Part shown: one piece after another, positions 33,709 to 45,524 of the stretch
How positions within the stretch are numbered: position 1 is the first letter of the stretch
Layout: each line of letters begins with the position of its first letter
From: Lepas anatifera
Taxonomy: Eukaryota > Arthropoda > Thecostraca > Lepadidae
Direction of reading: 5' to 3'
Length of the DNA stretch: 64,000 nt
Assembly: GCA_034440635.1 (NCBI GenBank)
Contig: JAOTON010000391.1
Location: 124,001-188,000, forward strand
The notes under the pieces: model-generated
Told to the model about the DNA's origin: nothing
Database searches by the model: none
What the model saw: the letters and a program-made list of their open reading frames with translations, nothing else
Program-made: the position numbers and the translations under genes

Positions 33709-35299
33709 TCATACAGTCGACCCACGACGGCACACCCTCACCTCCCGTCCCTCCTGACCAGACAATGCTGCAACCCTAGCCAGGACCCTACTTACTGGTA
33801 TAAAACTGTGTATATCCCGTGTCCCCTTTATCGCCAGGGCTTTGCGAAACCGACCCTTCAGCTTCTCGGTCGCCTGCTCTACCTGTACCTTACCAACGTA
33901 AATGCAGAGAATCGATGTTTTGAATTTTTCTGTAAGGAATTTATACATGTCACGGGCATTGGTGATCTGATCCGTGTAGGGCCGCCGAAGACTTTCATGC
34001 GCCGTCGCTCTCTTGATGGTACCGCCCACGCCGTCGCAAGCACTTTTTCCATGTGAAGTTGCAAAGAAATTCCAGTCACACTTCACACCAAAATCCTCCT
34101 CGTAGTGGCAGACGTTCAGGAAGTTAAATCTATTTTTGTACTGACCAGCACCCAGCACAGCCATCAGAGAAGAAGTGAATCGTATGAAGATTGGGGACGT
34201 GGACCTTCAGTGCTGGCATTAGTTCTGTCAGGAATGCGTGTACAGTGCTTGTTATGTGTTTGGTTGTTTCTGATATGATACAAAAGCTTTGGTGACGCTG
34301 ACCTCCTTCTTCACGCCAGTAAACAACAAAGGGGTGAACTGTGCACTGCCCTGCATCCCAGTGATGGCTCTGAACCTCTTCCTGCAAAACGAAAGTGTAG
34401 TTTTGTGAGAAATCTCCAACTACTACCGTCTCACCTGGGGCCAGGGTGTCCTTCATCTCCCGGAAAGTCTTACTTTGGTGATGCGAGACAAAGTGATGTT
34501 TTGTCAACTTCACTACAGCCCTGGCTAGGTTTTGCAGGAACTCAGCTCGTGTTTCAACCACATCGATCAGTTCACAGCGATCTGTGCTGACCCACTGTTT
34601 GTACCTTTGCTCAAATTCATAATTATCCTCCTCAGTATCCTGCACTAGTTCTAAAAAGTCTAACACACCCTCTTCTCCCGGACAGTTTCCGCACCTACCC
34701 ATCATACACTCCTCAGCATCGCAATCACACACAGCATAATCAATAAGATCATGGTAAGTCAATTTCTTTCCAAATGACTCCACCATCAGTTTTACATTTT
34801 GATGGTGGAGACAAACGCACACTGTGTGCGTGCCGCTGCTCCCAGCCGAGACACAGTGCTTGGGACGAAGCGAGCAGAATGATGAGAAGCCCACATGCGG
34901 ATTCTCCGGGTCATCTTTGTACATTTTATACACCTCACTCAAGGTCCCCAGAATCAGGCGTTTTTGGACTTTTTCTCTCAAACCGTCCGGGTTCCGCACA
35001 GAGACAAAGTCCTTCCACCGGGACACATTCTGCTCACGGAATCCGACTCGTAGAATTCGACAACCTTCTGTTTCACACTTGATTCTATAACACTGCCCTT
35101 GTGCATGTTGTGTATGTCAGGTAACAGTCCTACGTCATTCTTTAACTTGCGAGCCTTTCTCGCCATGTATAGGCTAGTTCCGAAGAACTTCGCCGTCTGC
35201 TCCAGCGAGAACGGGGAAAGTGTTAGAATTTGCAGCCGCCGCTTGTAGTCCGTAGTTCCACAGAACTCTAGTTTCAGTCGCTGCATTAAATCGTCATAT
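33709..35299 (-). pseudogene. Transposase-like gene, exon C, with two frame breaks
   Basis: Begins YDDLMQRLKLEFCGTTDYKR after acceptor CTTTCCAG|ATATG. It carries a helix-turn-helix-like stretch (SLEQTAKFFGTSLYMARKAR), then SDSVSRMCPGG, where a one-base frameshift near 35020 moves the frame to DFVSVRNPDGLREKVQKRL. A Cys-rich block (CDCDAEECMMGRCGNCPG) follows, then GDFSQNYTFVLQEE, HFFSDGCAG and YKNRFNFLNVCHYEEDFG, ATSHGKSACDGVGGTIKR. A second break near 34150 is a 7-bp tandem duplication (GTGCTGGGTGCTGG). I recall similar uncharacterised proteins in many invertebrates. The spaced Asp motifs suggest an RNase-H-fold transposase, which is inference. Confidence 0.7.
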
Positions 35300-36321
35300 C
35301 TGGAAAGGCAAAATCGATTAAAAAAATTATCACTCTGTAATAAAGATTTTATTCACCCTTTAAAACTACTAAATTTCTGAATTCATAAAGCTTAAAAACA
35401 GCCCTCTCCATAGTCAAACCTAATGCTTTACACCCAGTCAGAGCATACTTGAGTACTTGCACAGACGTGTTCGCAAACTTGCACCGACATGTGCCAATCC
35501 ACGTGGCCGCACCGAGCGTTAACCCTGCTTAGAGGTGACCGCTTCAAGGCCAAGACGCCAAATCCTCGTGCCTTTGGCATGGGAATGGCAGTCATTGAGT
35601 TCAAAGCGCCCATAAAACTAATAGACTTCCATTAGTGCTATGCAGATCTGAAGTGCCGACAGGATATTGCATTAAGATTGGACCCCATCACACCCCAGTT
35701 CGCAGACACCTGGCGTACTCTGGTACCCAGTATTCTCGGAAATCCACAGTTGCCCTCATTTCTGGATGATGAAATGTTCTCAGTCAACTCGTCAGCATCC
35801 GGTATCAAACCGTATATAAACAGCCGCCTTCAGCATTGAGTAGACAGTCGTGTTTCGCATTCGCCATTGCGACGGGGAAGTTCTGCCAGTCAGCTCCGTG
35901 ACATGTGACCAGTGGTGACGAGGAGGCTGCTGACAGTGCAGAGTGTTGGAACTGCTGCTGAGTTACGGCCTGTTCACAACGCCAGGCTAAACGTGGGAAA
36001 ATAAATTGGACTAAGTACAAAAAGTATCTTCATCGCCCACGAAAAGGTCCTAACCGCTACGCAACCATAATTCACAGCCACATCAAAGAGCCCATCTTGG
36101 TGACACACTCTTTGCAAGTCTAAAATGAAAATAAAACACATCTCTTGCTTTGCAAGGTAGATAATAATTTTCCCTCTCAACATTCGATGTACGTACTCAT
36201 TTGGTACAATTATGAGCGCACAATAGATAATTCTCTGAAGATAGGGTTATAACTGATAAAGTTGTCGCATTTGGTTCACAGTGCCTAAAAACTGGAACGA
36301 AGTACTATTATAAGCTCCTAC
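35300..36321 (-). other. Intron between exons B and C of the transposase-like gene
   Basis: GT-AG bounded on the minus strand. It holds no recognisable element. Short open frames have no domain. Confidence 0.6.
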
Positions 36322-36487
36322 CTTGCGAGCAAATCATCGGCTTCATCCCGTCGTCTCTTTACGGGTGTCCCTTCTGGTGTAGGAACATCGACTCCCAACG
36401 AGGTGGAAAGCTTTCGCTTCAGAATGCGCGTGGCACTTTTCAACTTTTGCTGTCCTAAGCCTCTTTTCTGCGGCACTGATAATCCAC
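36322..36487 (-). pseudogene. Transposase-like gene, exon B
   Basis: Minus-strand exon from acceptor TTTCTGTAG|GTGG (36487) to donor CGCAAG|GTAGG (36322). It encodes GLSVPQKRGLGQQKLKSATR, ILKRKLSTSLGVDVP and TPVKRRRDEADDLLA. It has many Lys and Arg residues with a KRRR cluster suitable as a nuclear localisation signal. It ends in phase 2 and joins exon C to give LLARYDDLMQ. The intron to exon A is about 320 bp and that to exon C about 1.02 kb. Confidence 0.65.
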
Positions 36488-36807
36488 CTACAGAAAATGG
36501 TGAAGGCAATTAAGAGCGAAAGCATTGCATATATTTTGCACATGAGCTTGAAGAACGACGTCGTACACCCTTAGTTTATGTTCTAATATGTACGCCGAGT
36601 CAGATTCCAAAGTAATTACGAAGAGAAAGATACCTGAAGTCGTTGAGGTCGTAAGTGCAACACAAAATACAAGGTTGCACAAAATTGGTTATTGAAAAAA
36701 TATTGTTACGATTTGGAACGCGTCCTCCCAACACCAAACCACCTTGAACCACCTTGTTTGGATACATCATTGTGAATGTTGTACACCAGTAAACACAGAA
36801 AACGTAC

Positions 36808-37102
36808 CTGATCTCAATGGTGTTTGGTCTAGCACCTGCAAAGCTTGTCCAGTATCTTCCATATCCACCTCTGGCCTCGCCTCATCTTGGCTCTCTACTT
36901 GGCTGCTTGACGAGCTAACTAATAATGGAGAATCAGACTCTTCGTTTTCTGAGATATCTGGTAAACTATGCGGACCCTTCGTCAGCCTTTTGCGACAAGA
37001 GACACAAAGGTACGTCTTCTTCCCGATTCTTTCATCATTAACAGCACTAATCAATGCGGCTGATACTACTTGCACGCCTCGGAGACGCTTAGCCTTGTGC
37101 AA
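36808..37102 (-). pseudogene. Transposase-like gene, exon A (N-terminal, Cys-containing)
   Basis: Minus-strand exon between acceptor CAATTTCAG (just above 37102) and donor ATCAG|GTACG (36808/36807). It encodes LHKAKRLRGVQVVSAALISA, then YLCVSCRKRLTKGPH, and an acidic/Ser-rich stretch (LPDISENEESDSPLLVSS). The CxxC could be half of a zinc-binding site. It ends in phase 1 and joins exon B to give RSGGLSVPQK. No initiator Met or upstream exon was identified. The exon is open, but the gene breaks downstream. Confidence 0.6.
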
Positions 37103-37639
37103 CTGAAATTGGGTCGGAGCAATAGTTTCTATTTTGTTTGGTCTTCATTTTCGGCCGAATGGACCACTCCGCCTACTACCCACAGCAGCAGACAATAGAC
37201 TGGCACCAGCAGCGCTAGAGGCGGTACCTCCGAACAGAAACCCCAGACCGAAACCATAGTGTTAGGATCCTATTGCTTTTACAGCTGAAGACAGCTGAGA
37301 TCGCAGAGTTTCTGTTTACGAGTGACAGACAATACCGGTGGGTTTCGCATGGCTTTATCTCGCCAACACCGAGCATCGCCAGGGCGTGAATCAGAGCTGG
37401 TGTCGTACAGTGTTCAGTTCCAGTCCTAAAATTAGAGCAGTGACGGATCCAAGGGGGCCCAGGGGGCCCAGGCCCCCCCCTTAGCTCCGAAGCGCCCCAG
37501 TAAAGCTCCTGTACCCATTTCGTGCGCCAACGTGGTAGATACCACTTATTCCACTTGAATGAACACATACTCCTTAAAACCATGGCAAAGCGCCCCTGCC
37601 CAAACACTAGACGCCTTTACTGGTCTTTTGCGCCCCAGC

Positions 37640-40600
37640 AAAATGTTGAAGATGAAATTTAGAAAGCTAACAAAAGCGCCCCGGCAAAGAAAAGACGCCA
37701 ATAGATAGCAAGATTGCGCCATGGGGAACTAATGTACCCCTGAGTAGCCTAGGCGCCCCCTGGATGAAGCGCCCCTGGGTAGCCTAGGCGCCCCCTGGAT
37801 GAAGCGCCCTACGGATACCATATGCGCCCTTGGCTAGGAAAGGCGCCCCTGGGCAGCAAAGGCAAATCTTGGTAACATAGGTGAACTGGACAGCATAAGC
37901 GCTCTTTAGATAGAAATAGGCGCATTAGGAAAATAAAATGCTCACCTTCGGTAGAAAAAGCGCCCTTTGATAGCCTAGGCGCCCACTGGAAAAAGCGCCC
38001 TACGGATGTCATTTGTCATATGCACCCTTGGATAGCAAAGGCGCCCCTGGGTAGCAAAGGCGCCCCTAGGAAGGCACCCCTTCGATAGAAACCCGCCTTT
38101 GGATAGTCTAGGCGCCCCCTGGATGAAGCGAACTACGGATATCATATGCGCCCTTGGCTAGGAAAGGCGCCCCTGGGCAGCAAAGGCAAATCTTGGTAAC
38201 ATAGGTACCCCGAACAGCATAAGCGCCCCTTAGATAGAAGTAGGCGCTTTAGGAAAATAAAATGCTCACTTTGGGTAGAAAAAGGCGCCCTTTGATAGCC
38301 TAGGCGCCCACTGGAAAAAGCGCCCTAAGGATGTCATATGCACCCTTGGATAGCAAAGGCGCCCCTGGACAGCAAAGACAACCCTGGATAACACAAGTGC
38401 TGTGGACAGCAAAGGCGCCCCTAGGACGGCAGCCCTTCGATAAAAAACCGCCTTTGTGTAGCCTAGGCGCCCCCTGGATGAAGCGCCCTACGGATATCAT
38501 ATGCGCCCTTGGCTAGGAAAGGCGCCCCTGGGCTGCAAGAGCAAATCTTGGTAACATAGGTGCCCTGGACAGCATAAGCACCTTTGAGATAGAAATAGGC
38601 GCTTTAGAAAATAAAATGCTCACCTTGGGTAAAAAAAGGCGCCCTTTGATAGCCTAGGCGCCCACTGGAAAAAGCGCCCTACGGATGTCATATGCACCCT
38701 TGGATAGCAAAGGCGCCCCTGGACAGCAAAGACAACCCTAAGTGCTGTGGACAGCAAAGGCGCCCCTGGGTAGCAAAGGCGCCCCTAGGAAGGCACCCTT
38801 TCGATAGAAAAACCGCCTTTAGATAGCCTAGACGCCCCCTGGATAAAGCGCCCTACGGATACTATATGCGCCCTTGGCTAGGAAAGGCGCCCCTGGGCAG
38901 TAAAGGCAAATCTTGGTAACATAGGTGCCCTGGGCAGCATAAGCGCCCCTTAGATAGAAATGGGCGCTTTAGGAAAATAAAATGCTCACCTTGGGTAGAA
39001 AAGGCGCCCTTTGATAGCCTAGGCGCCCACTGGAAAAAGCGCCTACGGATGTCATATGCACCCTTGGATAGCAAAGGCGCCCCTGGACAGCAAATACAAC
39101 CCTGGATAACACAAGTGCCGTGGACAGCAAAGGCGCCCCTGGGTAGCAAAGGCGCTCCTAGGAAGGCACCCCTTCGATAGAAAAGCCGCCTTTGGATAGC
39201 CTAGACGCCCCCTGGATAAACTAGGAGCCCGAGAAGGAAAACGAGCGCCCCACTGGGAAGTACAGGCGCCCTCTGAATAACATAGATGTCCCTTATCCAC
39301 CTTCAGCTGCCCTGAATTGGAGCAGCGCCCCCCCCCAAGAGCAAAGGCGCCCCTGGACAAAAAGCCGCCTCTTGGTATCAAAGGTGCTCCTAGATAACAT
39401 ATGCGCCCCTTAGATAGGAATAGGCGCTCCAGGAAAGCAAAATGCGCCCCTTGGTTAAGAAAGGTGCCCTTGGATAGCAAATGCGTCCCTGGACAGCAAA
39501 GGCAAATCTGGGAAACATAAGTGCCCTGGACAGAATAGGAGCCCCTTAGATAGAAATAGGGACTTCAGGAAAATAAATGCAACCCTTGGATAGAAAAAGT
39601 GCCCTTTGATAGTCCAGGCGCCCACTGGATAAAGCGCCGACGGATATCATATGCACTTTTAGATAGCCAAGGCGCCACTGGACAGCAAAGACAACCCTGG
39701 ATAACACAAGGGCTTTGGACAGCAAAGGCGCCCCTGGATAGCAAAGGCGCCCCTAGGAAGGCACCCCTTCGAAAGCAAAGGCGCCTTTGGATAGCCTATG
39801 CGCTCCCTAGATAAACTAGGTGCCTGAGAAGGAAAATGAGCGCCCCATTGGAAAGTACAGGCTCCCCCTGTATAACATAGATGTCCCTTATCCATCTTCA
39901 GCTACCCTGGATTGGAGCAGCGCCCCTCAAGAGCAAAGTCGCTGCTGGACAAAAAGGCGTCTCTGTATATCAAGGGCACTCCTAGATAATATATGCACTC
40001 CTTACATAGAAATAGGCACTTCAGGGAAGTGAAAGGCGGCCTTTGGTTAGGACGGCGCCCTTGGACAGCCTAGGCGCCCTCTGCATAAAGCGCCCTACAG
40101 ATATCATATGCGCCCTTGGATAGCAAAGGCACCCCTGGACAGCAAAGTTAACCCTTCTTGAAATAGATGATCTGGACAGCATAGGCGGCCATGGATAAAC
40201 TAGGCGCCTGAGAAAGAAAACAAGCGCCTCACCTGAGAGTACAGGCGCCCCCAGGATATCATAGGTGTCCCTTTCCATCTTCAGCTGCCCTACTGTCTAT
40301 GGTTTGGCACGCCTGTCTGACAGTCGCGCGCTCTGTTACAGGGCCCGAGCGCTCAATTTGAGCATGGACTGCCTTTAACCACATTTCATTAACCTATAAC
40401 TGAAGGCTTAGTGCTCCATCGCTGCAACCGGGTGCCTTTTTCAGTATGTGCGCCCCGTTTCCGAGAACGCTGCCCTCACCAACCAGCAGTCCTCCCCGCT
40501 CAGCAGATGAGCGCCTCTTTCTGATAACTAGGCACTTTATTTCAGTGTTCGAGCGCCTTATTTCAGAATTCTTATTCTCCATCTATTTTGGGCTCCTCCT

Positions 40601-41755
40601 GGATTGCAGAGGCGCCCCCTCAAGTGCAAAGGCGCACCTGGATAGAAAAGTGCGCCCCATGTTTGCAAAGGCGCTCCAAGATAGCATATGTTCCCCTTAG
40701 ATGGAAATAAGCACTCCAGGAAAGTAAAATGTTCCCTTTGGGTAGCAAAGGTGCCCCTTAACAGCGAAGGCAGCCCTAGATAACAAAGGTTCTCTGGACA
40801 GCATAGGTGCCCTTGGATAAACTGGTGCCCGGAAGAGAAAAATAGCGCCTCACCGGAGACAAAAAGCACCCCAGGATAACGTAGGGGCATGTATTTCAAT
40901 CATGTCTGTGATTGAAAAATACACCTAGACAGCATATGCGCCCCTGGATAGAAAGACACCCCTGGGCAGTAACGTCGCCCCTGGAAAGCAATAGTGCGCC
41001 CCTGTGGAGAAAAAAAACCGCCTCCTGAATAGCCTAGGCACCGCCCCTCGAAATATCAGACGCCCGTGGATAGAACAGACTGCCTTGAATAAAACAGCGG
41101 CCCTGGATAGTAAAGGCGCCCTTTGATAGCATAAGCGTTCCTTAGCAACAATATGGGCGCTACATGAGCTCAAGGTTCACGTGCACCTAAGCCCAATAAT
41201 AGAGCAATCAATCGATGCCGAAGCACTCCTTAAAGCACGGGCGCCAAATTTCCTAAGAAGTAAAGGCGCCTCTGGGTAGCAAAGGTGACCCTCGACAGTG
41301 GTGTAGGTATTCCTGAATAACAGCAGCGTCCCTTGATAAGAATAGCCCCAAGATGGCACAGGTACCCTGTTGATAGGAAAAGCGCCCCTGAATATCAGAG
41401 GCACCCTCTGAATGAGGTGCCCATGGAGAGCATAAGGGCGCCCTATGCATAGCAAATTGCCGCTCCCTGGGTAGCCTAAGCGCCCCTTGCATAGGGTAGG
41501 CGCCACTGGGTAGTATAGGTTACCTTGAATAAAAATACGCCCCTCAATACCATGGTGAACCTGGATAAGAAAAAGCTCCCCTTGAGCACTGGGTATCAAA
41601 GGCACCCCCGGAACAGCAAAGATGCCCCTGGATAGCTAGGTTGCGCCCATTGGGGAGCGAAGGCGCCCCTGGGTGGCACAGGTGCCTCATCGAAGCAAAG
41701 CCCCCCCCCAGAGAGCATAGGTGTCCCTGATGAGCACAGGTACTCCTGGACAGCC
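37640..41755. repeat. Degenerate ~20-bp satellite with 325-370-bp higher-order units
   Basis: The monomer is about 18-21 bp, consensus near GGCGCCCCTGGATAGCAAA, with variants (GCGCCCTTTGATAGCCTA, GCGCCCCTTAGATAGAAATA). Higher-order units are marked by TACGGATA-CATATGCGCCC then TTGGCTAGGAAAGGCGCCC at about 37803, 38128, 38479 and 38848. Order decays to the right of about 39200. Each monomer contains or nearly contains GGCGCC. Minus-strand open frames repeating LSKGAF and RLCCPG follow from near-21-bp monomers and are not considered proteins. Confidence 0.93.
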
Positions 41756-41819
41756 CCTAAATGACGTTGCATAATGTTACGATTCCTATCATGACGTATG
41801 CTATTATATCAAAGTAAAG

Positions 41820-42880
41820 GTGATTCAGTGTTTAGATCAAGGTTACAGGTCAATTTTAAAGGTCACTGGCCTTGGTGATCAAGGCTTGATCAAAGGTCAT
41901 TGGTAAGCTTGGGCACAGTGCTAGTTATAGCGTAAATTAGGCATAATATGTTGGGTTGTGCCGTAATAGGTCAATGACCTTGAAGGACCTTGACCCCAAA
42001 AATTGCAGACATTGTTTAGAACCTTCCCTTTTGGCCTCAGCCCTGTTCTAGAGTATTCGAGCCCCGTTCCGGCCCGTTGGGGGGGTGCTTGAACACCCCC
42101 TCGAGGTCTCCCAGTGGCACGAAAAAACGTCGGCGCGAAGCGACACAGTACTTGTCACACCTTATCATTGATCAATTCCGCAACTTTCCCTCAAACTTTA
42201 AGGTTGCGTCATCTTAGGTCAGGTCACCAGTGCAGGTCAAGTGACCTCACCCCAAAAAATGTTTAAGTTGGCGTAAGTAAGAAAAGGGTGAATGTATCGA
42301 ATTCAAACTTGTACCATATAATGGGCCCAAAAAGTACTAATACATTTATTGCAGAATTTTTCCCATCGATGGCCTAGCGACAGGTACGAATCATGACCTC
42401 TCCATTGAAAATGCATGGGGTAAAACGAAAAATTGCCGAAAAATTGCTCTATGTCTGCAGACGCCGCTTGGAATACCCTCGGATTCCCCAAATCATGGTA
42501 TCCTAGGCCTCTTTATCGGTTCATGTTGCAAGTTTAGACATGTTACCTCTGAGAGTTCATGTGGGGCTTCCTAAGCAGGTTTTAAGACTTGGGTTAATTG
42601 CTTTGCAGGAAATATTGATAAAACTCGTATTTTGATACCATTTTTATTGCTGTTGTGAGTTGATTCATATGCATACTGACTATGCTAGGCTAAATGGTGA
42701 CCTTGACCAAGTCTTAGGTCAGGTCATTTTTTATGTTTTGACCTAGTATAGTCATATTATGCATTATTTGATGATTAGCCGTAACGAGAGGAAGCAAAGT
42801 GTGCCTAAAAATGATTCTAGCTCAACTCTGGCAGATGCTAGAGTATATACACAGAGCCATGTTGTAAGCTTTGTCTCGGG
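41820..42880. mobile_element. AGGTCA-rich segment inside the 7.4-kb element
   Basis: Repeated AGGTCA/TGACCT hexamers occur here (I count about 15 between 41820 and 43065), including GATCAAAGGTCATTGG, AGGTCAGGTCA and AGGTCAAGTGACCT. Composition and phrases (GACCTTGAAGGACCTTGACC) resemble the TTAA elements at 12.7-20.2 kb. I did not find the TTAA termini, so this is probably an old or rearranged member trapped in the larger element. Confidence 0.6.
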
Positions 42881-43640
42881 AGAGGGGCCCTAGCGCTGAT
42901 CGCGGGAAAAATCCCCAATGGCCCCCAGGGGCCCTCAGGGAGTCAGGAAATCTGGCGTGGGTGGAATCCGGTAGGAGGATTTTGGGTCTCCAAAATCAGC
43001 TGAGGGGTCCGTGCCAGTTAAGGGGGCCCAGATAAGGGCCCCCGACGAGCTCATTTGACCTCAGCGCCAACACAGGATTCTCAAGACCAGCGAAGGGTGC
43101 CTACCTCTTTAAACGGTTTCTAAATAAGCTCAGGGACTCAAAATTGACCCAGGGGTCCAATTTTCAACTCATGGGGCTCAGACACTCTGAGGGGAACCTG
43201 CAGAAGCTCAGAAGGCCCATAAAACTAATAGGGCCAGACTAGCTGGGTGCCTCGACGAACTAGTGCCCAGATACGCACAACGGGCCCCAAACAAGCTGAA
43301 GGGGCCCGTTATGTCAGTTAAACGAAAACAATACCAACCCAGGGGACCCTGACCAGCTTAAGGGACACTAATCCAGCTTGGGGCTCAGAGCTCAGAGCTC
43401 CAGCTTTTAGCTCAGAGGGCCCAGGACCGGTTTAGGGGCCCTATATCAATAAAAGGGCCCAAAAAGCTTAATAGGCTTCAGCGGCGACATATAGGTTTCA
43501 AGTTCAGTGTGAGAGCCTGGTTAACTAAAGCGGTCCCAGATCAGCTGAGGGGACTCGATATAAACTCAGGGAAGTCACCGAAAACTCAGGGGCCCAGGCC
43601 CGCAGAGGTTCTGCGGCCTATGAGGCTCAGGTTAGCGTCA
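42880..43640. repeat. Degenerate GGGCCC-rich repeat block
   Basis: Irregular repetition of GGGGCCCAGA-like and AGCTCAGGGGCCC-like words every 20-30 bp (for example CAGATCAGCTGAGGGGACTC and AAACTCAGGGGCCCAGG). It looks like an old minisatellite with point decay. The short open frames inside are not considered coding. Confidence 0.6.
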
Positions 43641-43950
43641 ATCGGCTATTTCAGTATGGAGCCGTTAGCCAGGACAACTGTGATAAGTGGAGGTGGTGGA
43701 TACGACACCTCAGTTTTTACCAAGACCGAATATAACTGTATTATTTGCTCATCGTGCTTCAGTTAGTGTCAGTGGGTGCTTTCAGCATTTTCTACCACGG
43801 TACCAGTCGTTAGCTGGCCTGAAATATGCTTGATGGTAAACGTGAACATGTCCTCACTGAGAGGAAGCTTTCATGAAAATAAGCATTTACAAATCCTTTT
43901 TTAAACGCGTTCTTCATTGATACTGGCCGCCTTTTGGGTGTTAAATTGGC

Positions 43951-44755
43951 CAGTGGCGGATCCAAGGGGGCATAGGCGGATCCAGGATTGCCGATCGGGG
44001 GGGCACCTTCCCGGGGGGCGCCATCCGGACCGGGGGGCGCCATCCGGACCAGGGGGCGCCACTTATGACCGGCAAAAGCTATCAGGTGGGCGCCAAATCC
44101 TATCGGTGGGCGCCGACTTTCGCATCCTGGGGGGGGTGGGAAGCGACATTTCAGGGGGGGCGCCATCGACCTTTCAGGGGGGCGCCGAGGGTCGATCGGG
44201 GGGCACGTGCCCCCCTTGCCCCCTGGATCCGCCTATGCAAGGGGGAGGGGAAAAAGGCATTCCCCAAACGAAAAAGCTCGGGGCAAAACTGCGTTTTCGC
44301 CCCCAAAGCGATCGACCTCCTTTTTCCCCTACTCCTTCTTAGTTTATAAGCAAGATTTTGGTGTTTCAACTCTCAACTTCAAACAGAACATAAGTTGATA
44401 AGATGTTCCCTGGCCTGTCCCCTCGAATCCGGAAATGTAAAAAACACTGAGGATTATATATTCGGGCACAGCCCTTCATCAGAATCATGGAGTAAATATT
44501 AATAATGCTCAGTTATAGTATAGCCAGACCTCCATAGTATAGCAAGTCATAGTATAGCCAGCCTTGGATGGGAAGAAGTATCTCGAGCCCATATTTTTCA
44601 CCCCGTGAAGTTTTTTTTTTTGCTTTTCGCCTCAAATACCCAAAATTCTACGGGCAAGTGATATTGGTAGCGCAGCTTTTTACTGCGTGACGTTTTTTTT
44701 TTGCTTTTCGACTTTGGTTTGCTCCTCCCAAACCGACCGGCTAGATCCGCCACTG
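43951..44755. mobile_element. Nested 805-bp element, 8-bp TSD AAATTGGC
   Basis: AAATTGGC lies at 43943-43950 and 44756-44763. The left end CAGTGGCGGATCCAAGGGGG and right end GATCCGCCACTG form a near-perfect inverted repeat. It is inserted close to the right end of the 7.4-kb element. Near 44455-44490 its minus strand carries CTGATGAAGGGCTGTGCCCG, a Penelope-tail-like hairpin. It has no transposase. Confidence 0.93.
43971..44237. mobile_element. Doubly nested 267-bp element (family B), 8-bp TSD CAAGGGGG
   Basis: CAAGGGGG lies at 43963-43970 and 44238-44245. The inverted termini are CATAGGCGGATCCAGG. The interior alternates GGGGGGCGCC with short unique words (GACCGGCAAAAGCTATCAGG, CAAATCCTATCGGTGGGCGC). 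Other copies lie at 50370-50674 (inverted) and 63075-63316, and a partial copy at 45225-45393. No coding capacity. Mobilised in trans, probably by a hAT-type transposase given the 8-bp duplication. Confidence 0.95.
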
Positions 44756-45224
44756 AAATTGGCGCCCCTCAGGTTCGGCGCCCTCCGCACCTGGGGCCCC
44801 CCTTAACGAAATCCTAGATCCGTCACTGAATTAGAGTGTGTGTCACGAGTGTATGTGTGTGTGCCAGGAATCCGTTTCGTCGGTTTGAGCGAGTGTATAT
44901 AGCTAGGATAAAATTAGAATACATGGTTGGTCCCGACGCAGTCTTTTTCTAGCCTCCGACAACATAACACTGGACACGTCATAAATATCTTTCAAACAGG
45001 CATTCGATGGTTGTGGATCATAAGGTTATGATTTGAAATTGGTGGTTAAAAACTGGAAAAAATGGTTTTCGTTAAAATAGTACAAACATAGGCAACCCAA
45101 AACTAAAACTTCCAACGGGAGGGGGCTGTTTGGCCAAGGGGCTTTATTTCGGGCCCAGAAGGGCTATCATTTGAGCCTGGAAGTAGCGCCATTTGGGCCG
45201 GATCCCCGATTAGTAAGGTGTCAC

Positions 45225-45393
45225 CTATCATTGGGGCGCCAGATTGCATCGTAGGGATGTCAATGCTTGCATTCGGAGAGAAGGGAGTGGTAAGCGATGT
45301 TTCAGCGGGCGTTTAGCTCCCGGGATATCAGGGTGGGTTGGTGGAGAGGGGGCACGTGCCCCCGCACTCGGCTCACCCTGGATTCGCTTATGT
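45225..45393 (+). mobile_element. Partial family-B element
   Basis: GGGGGCACGTGCCCCCGCACTCG followed by CCTGGATTCGCTTATG corresponds to the right part of the family-B elements (GGGGGGCACGTGCCCCCC, then CTGGATCCGCCTATG). The left terminus is unrecognisable and no target duplication was found. Confidence 0.55.
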
Positions 45394-45524
45394 AAATTGA
45401 ACACTAAAACCAACTTGTGTGCTGAATGTTACCCATAAGACGTCCATCCAGGCATTCAAGAACATATAGTGTCGTTAGACACGCTAAACCAAGCCTAAAA
45501 GAGAACAGCTTTTGCTGCATGATC

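Larger units (their letters stand above)
37438..44828. mobile_element. 7.4-kb satellite-bearing element with perfect 8-bp TSD
   Basis: AATTAGAG flanks it at 37430-37437 and 44829-44836. The ends are CAGTGACGGATCCAAGG and, inverted, CAGTGACGGATCTAGG. The 8-bp duplication and CAGTG terminus are characteristic of hAT-type DNA transposons. The interior has no transposase. From left to right it contains a short GC-rich lead, a 4-kb degenerate satellite, an AGGTCA-rich segment, a second GC-rich degenerate repeat block and a nested pair of smaller elements. It splits the presumed upstream region of the minus-strand gene from the right inverted repeat. Confidence 0.9.

Noticed and set aside
37809..41605. 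Several minus-strand open frames of 60-140 codons repeating LSKGAF and RLCCPG motifs
   Set aside because: They follow from 18-21-bp satellite monomers. Frames shift whenever a monomer changes length, and no start, splice or domain context exists.
43917..44349. Plus-strand open frames of 94-141 codons rich in Gly, Pro and Arg
   Set aside because: They lie inside nested non-coding elements with poly-G tracts.
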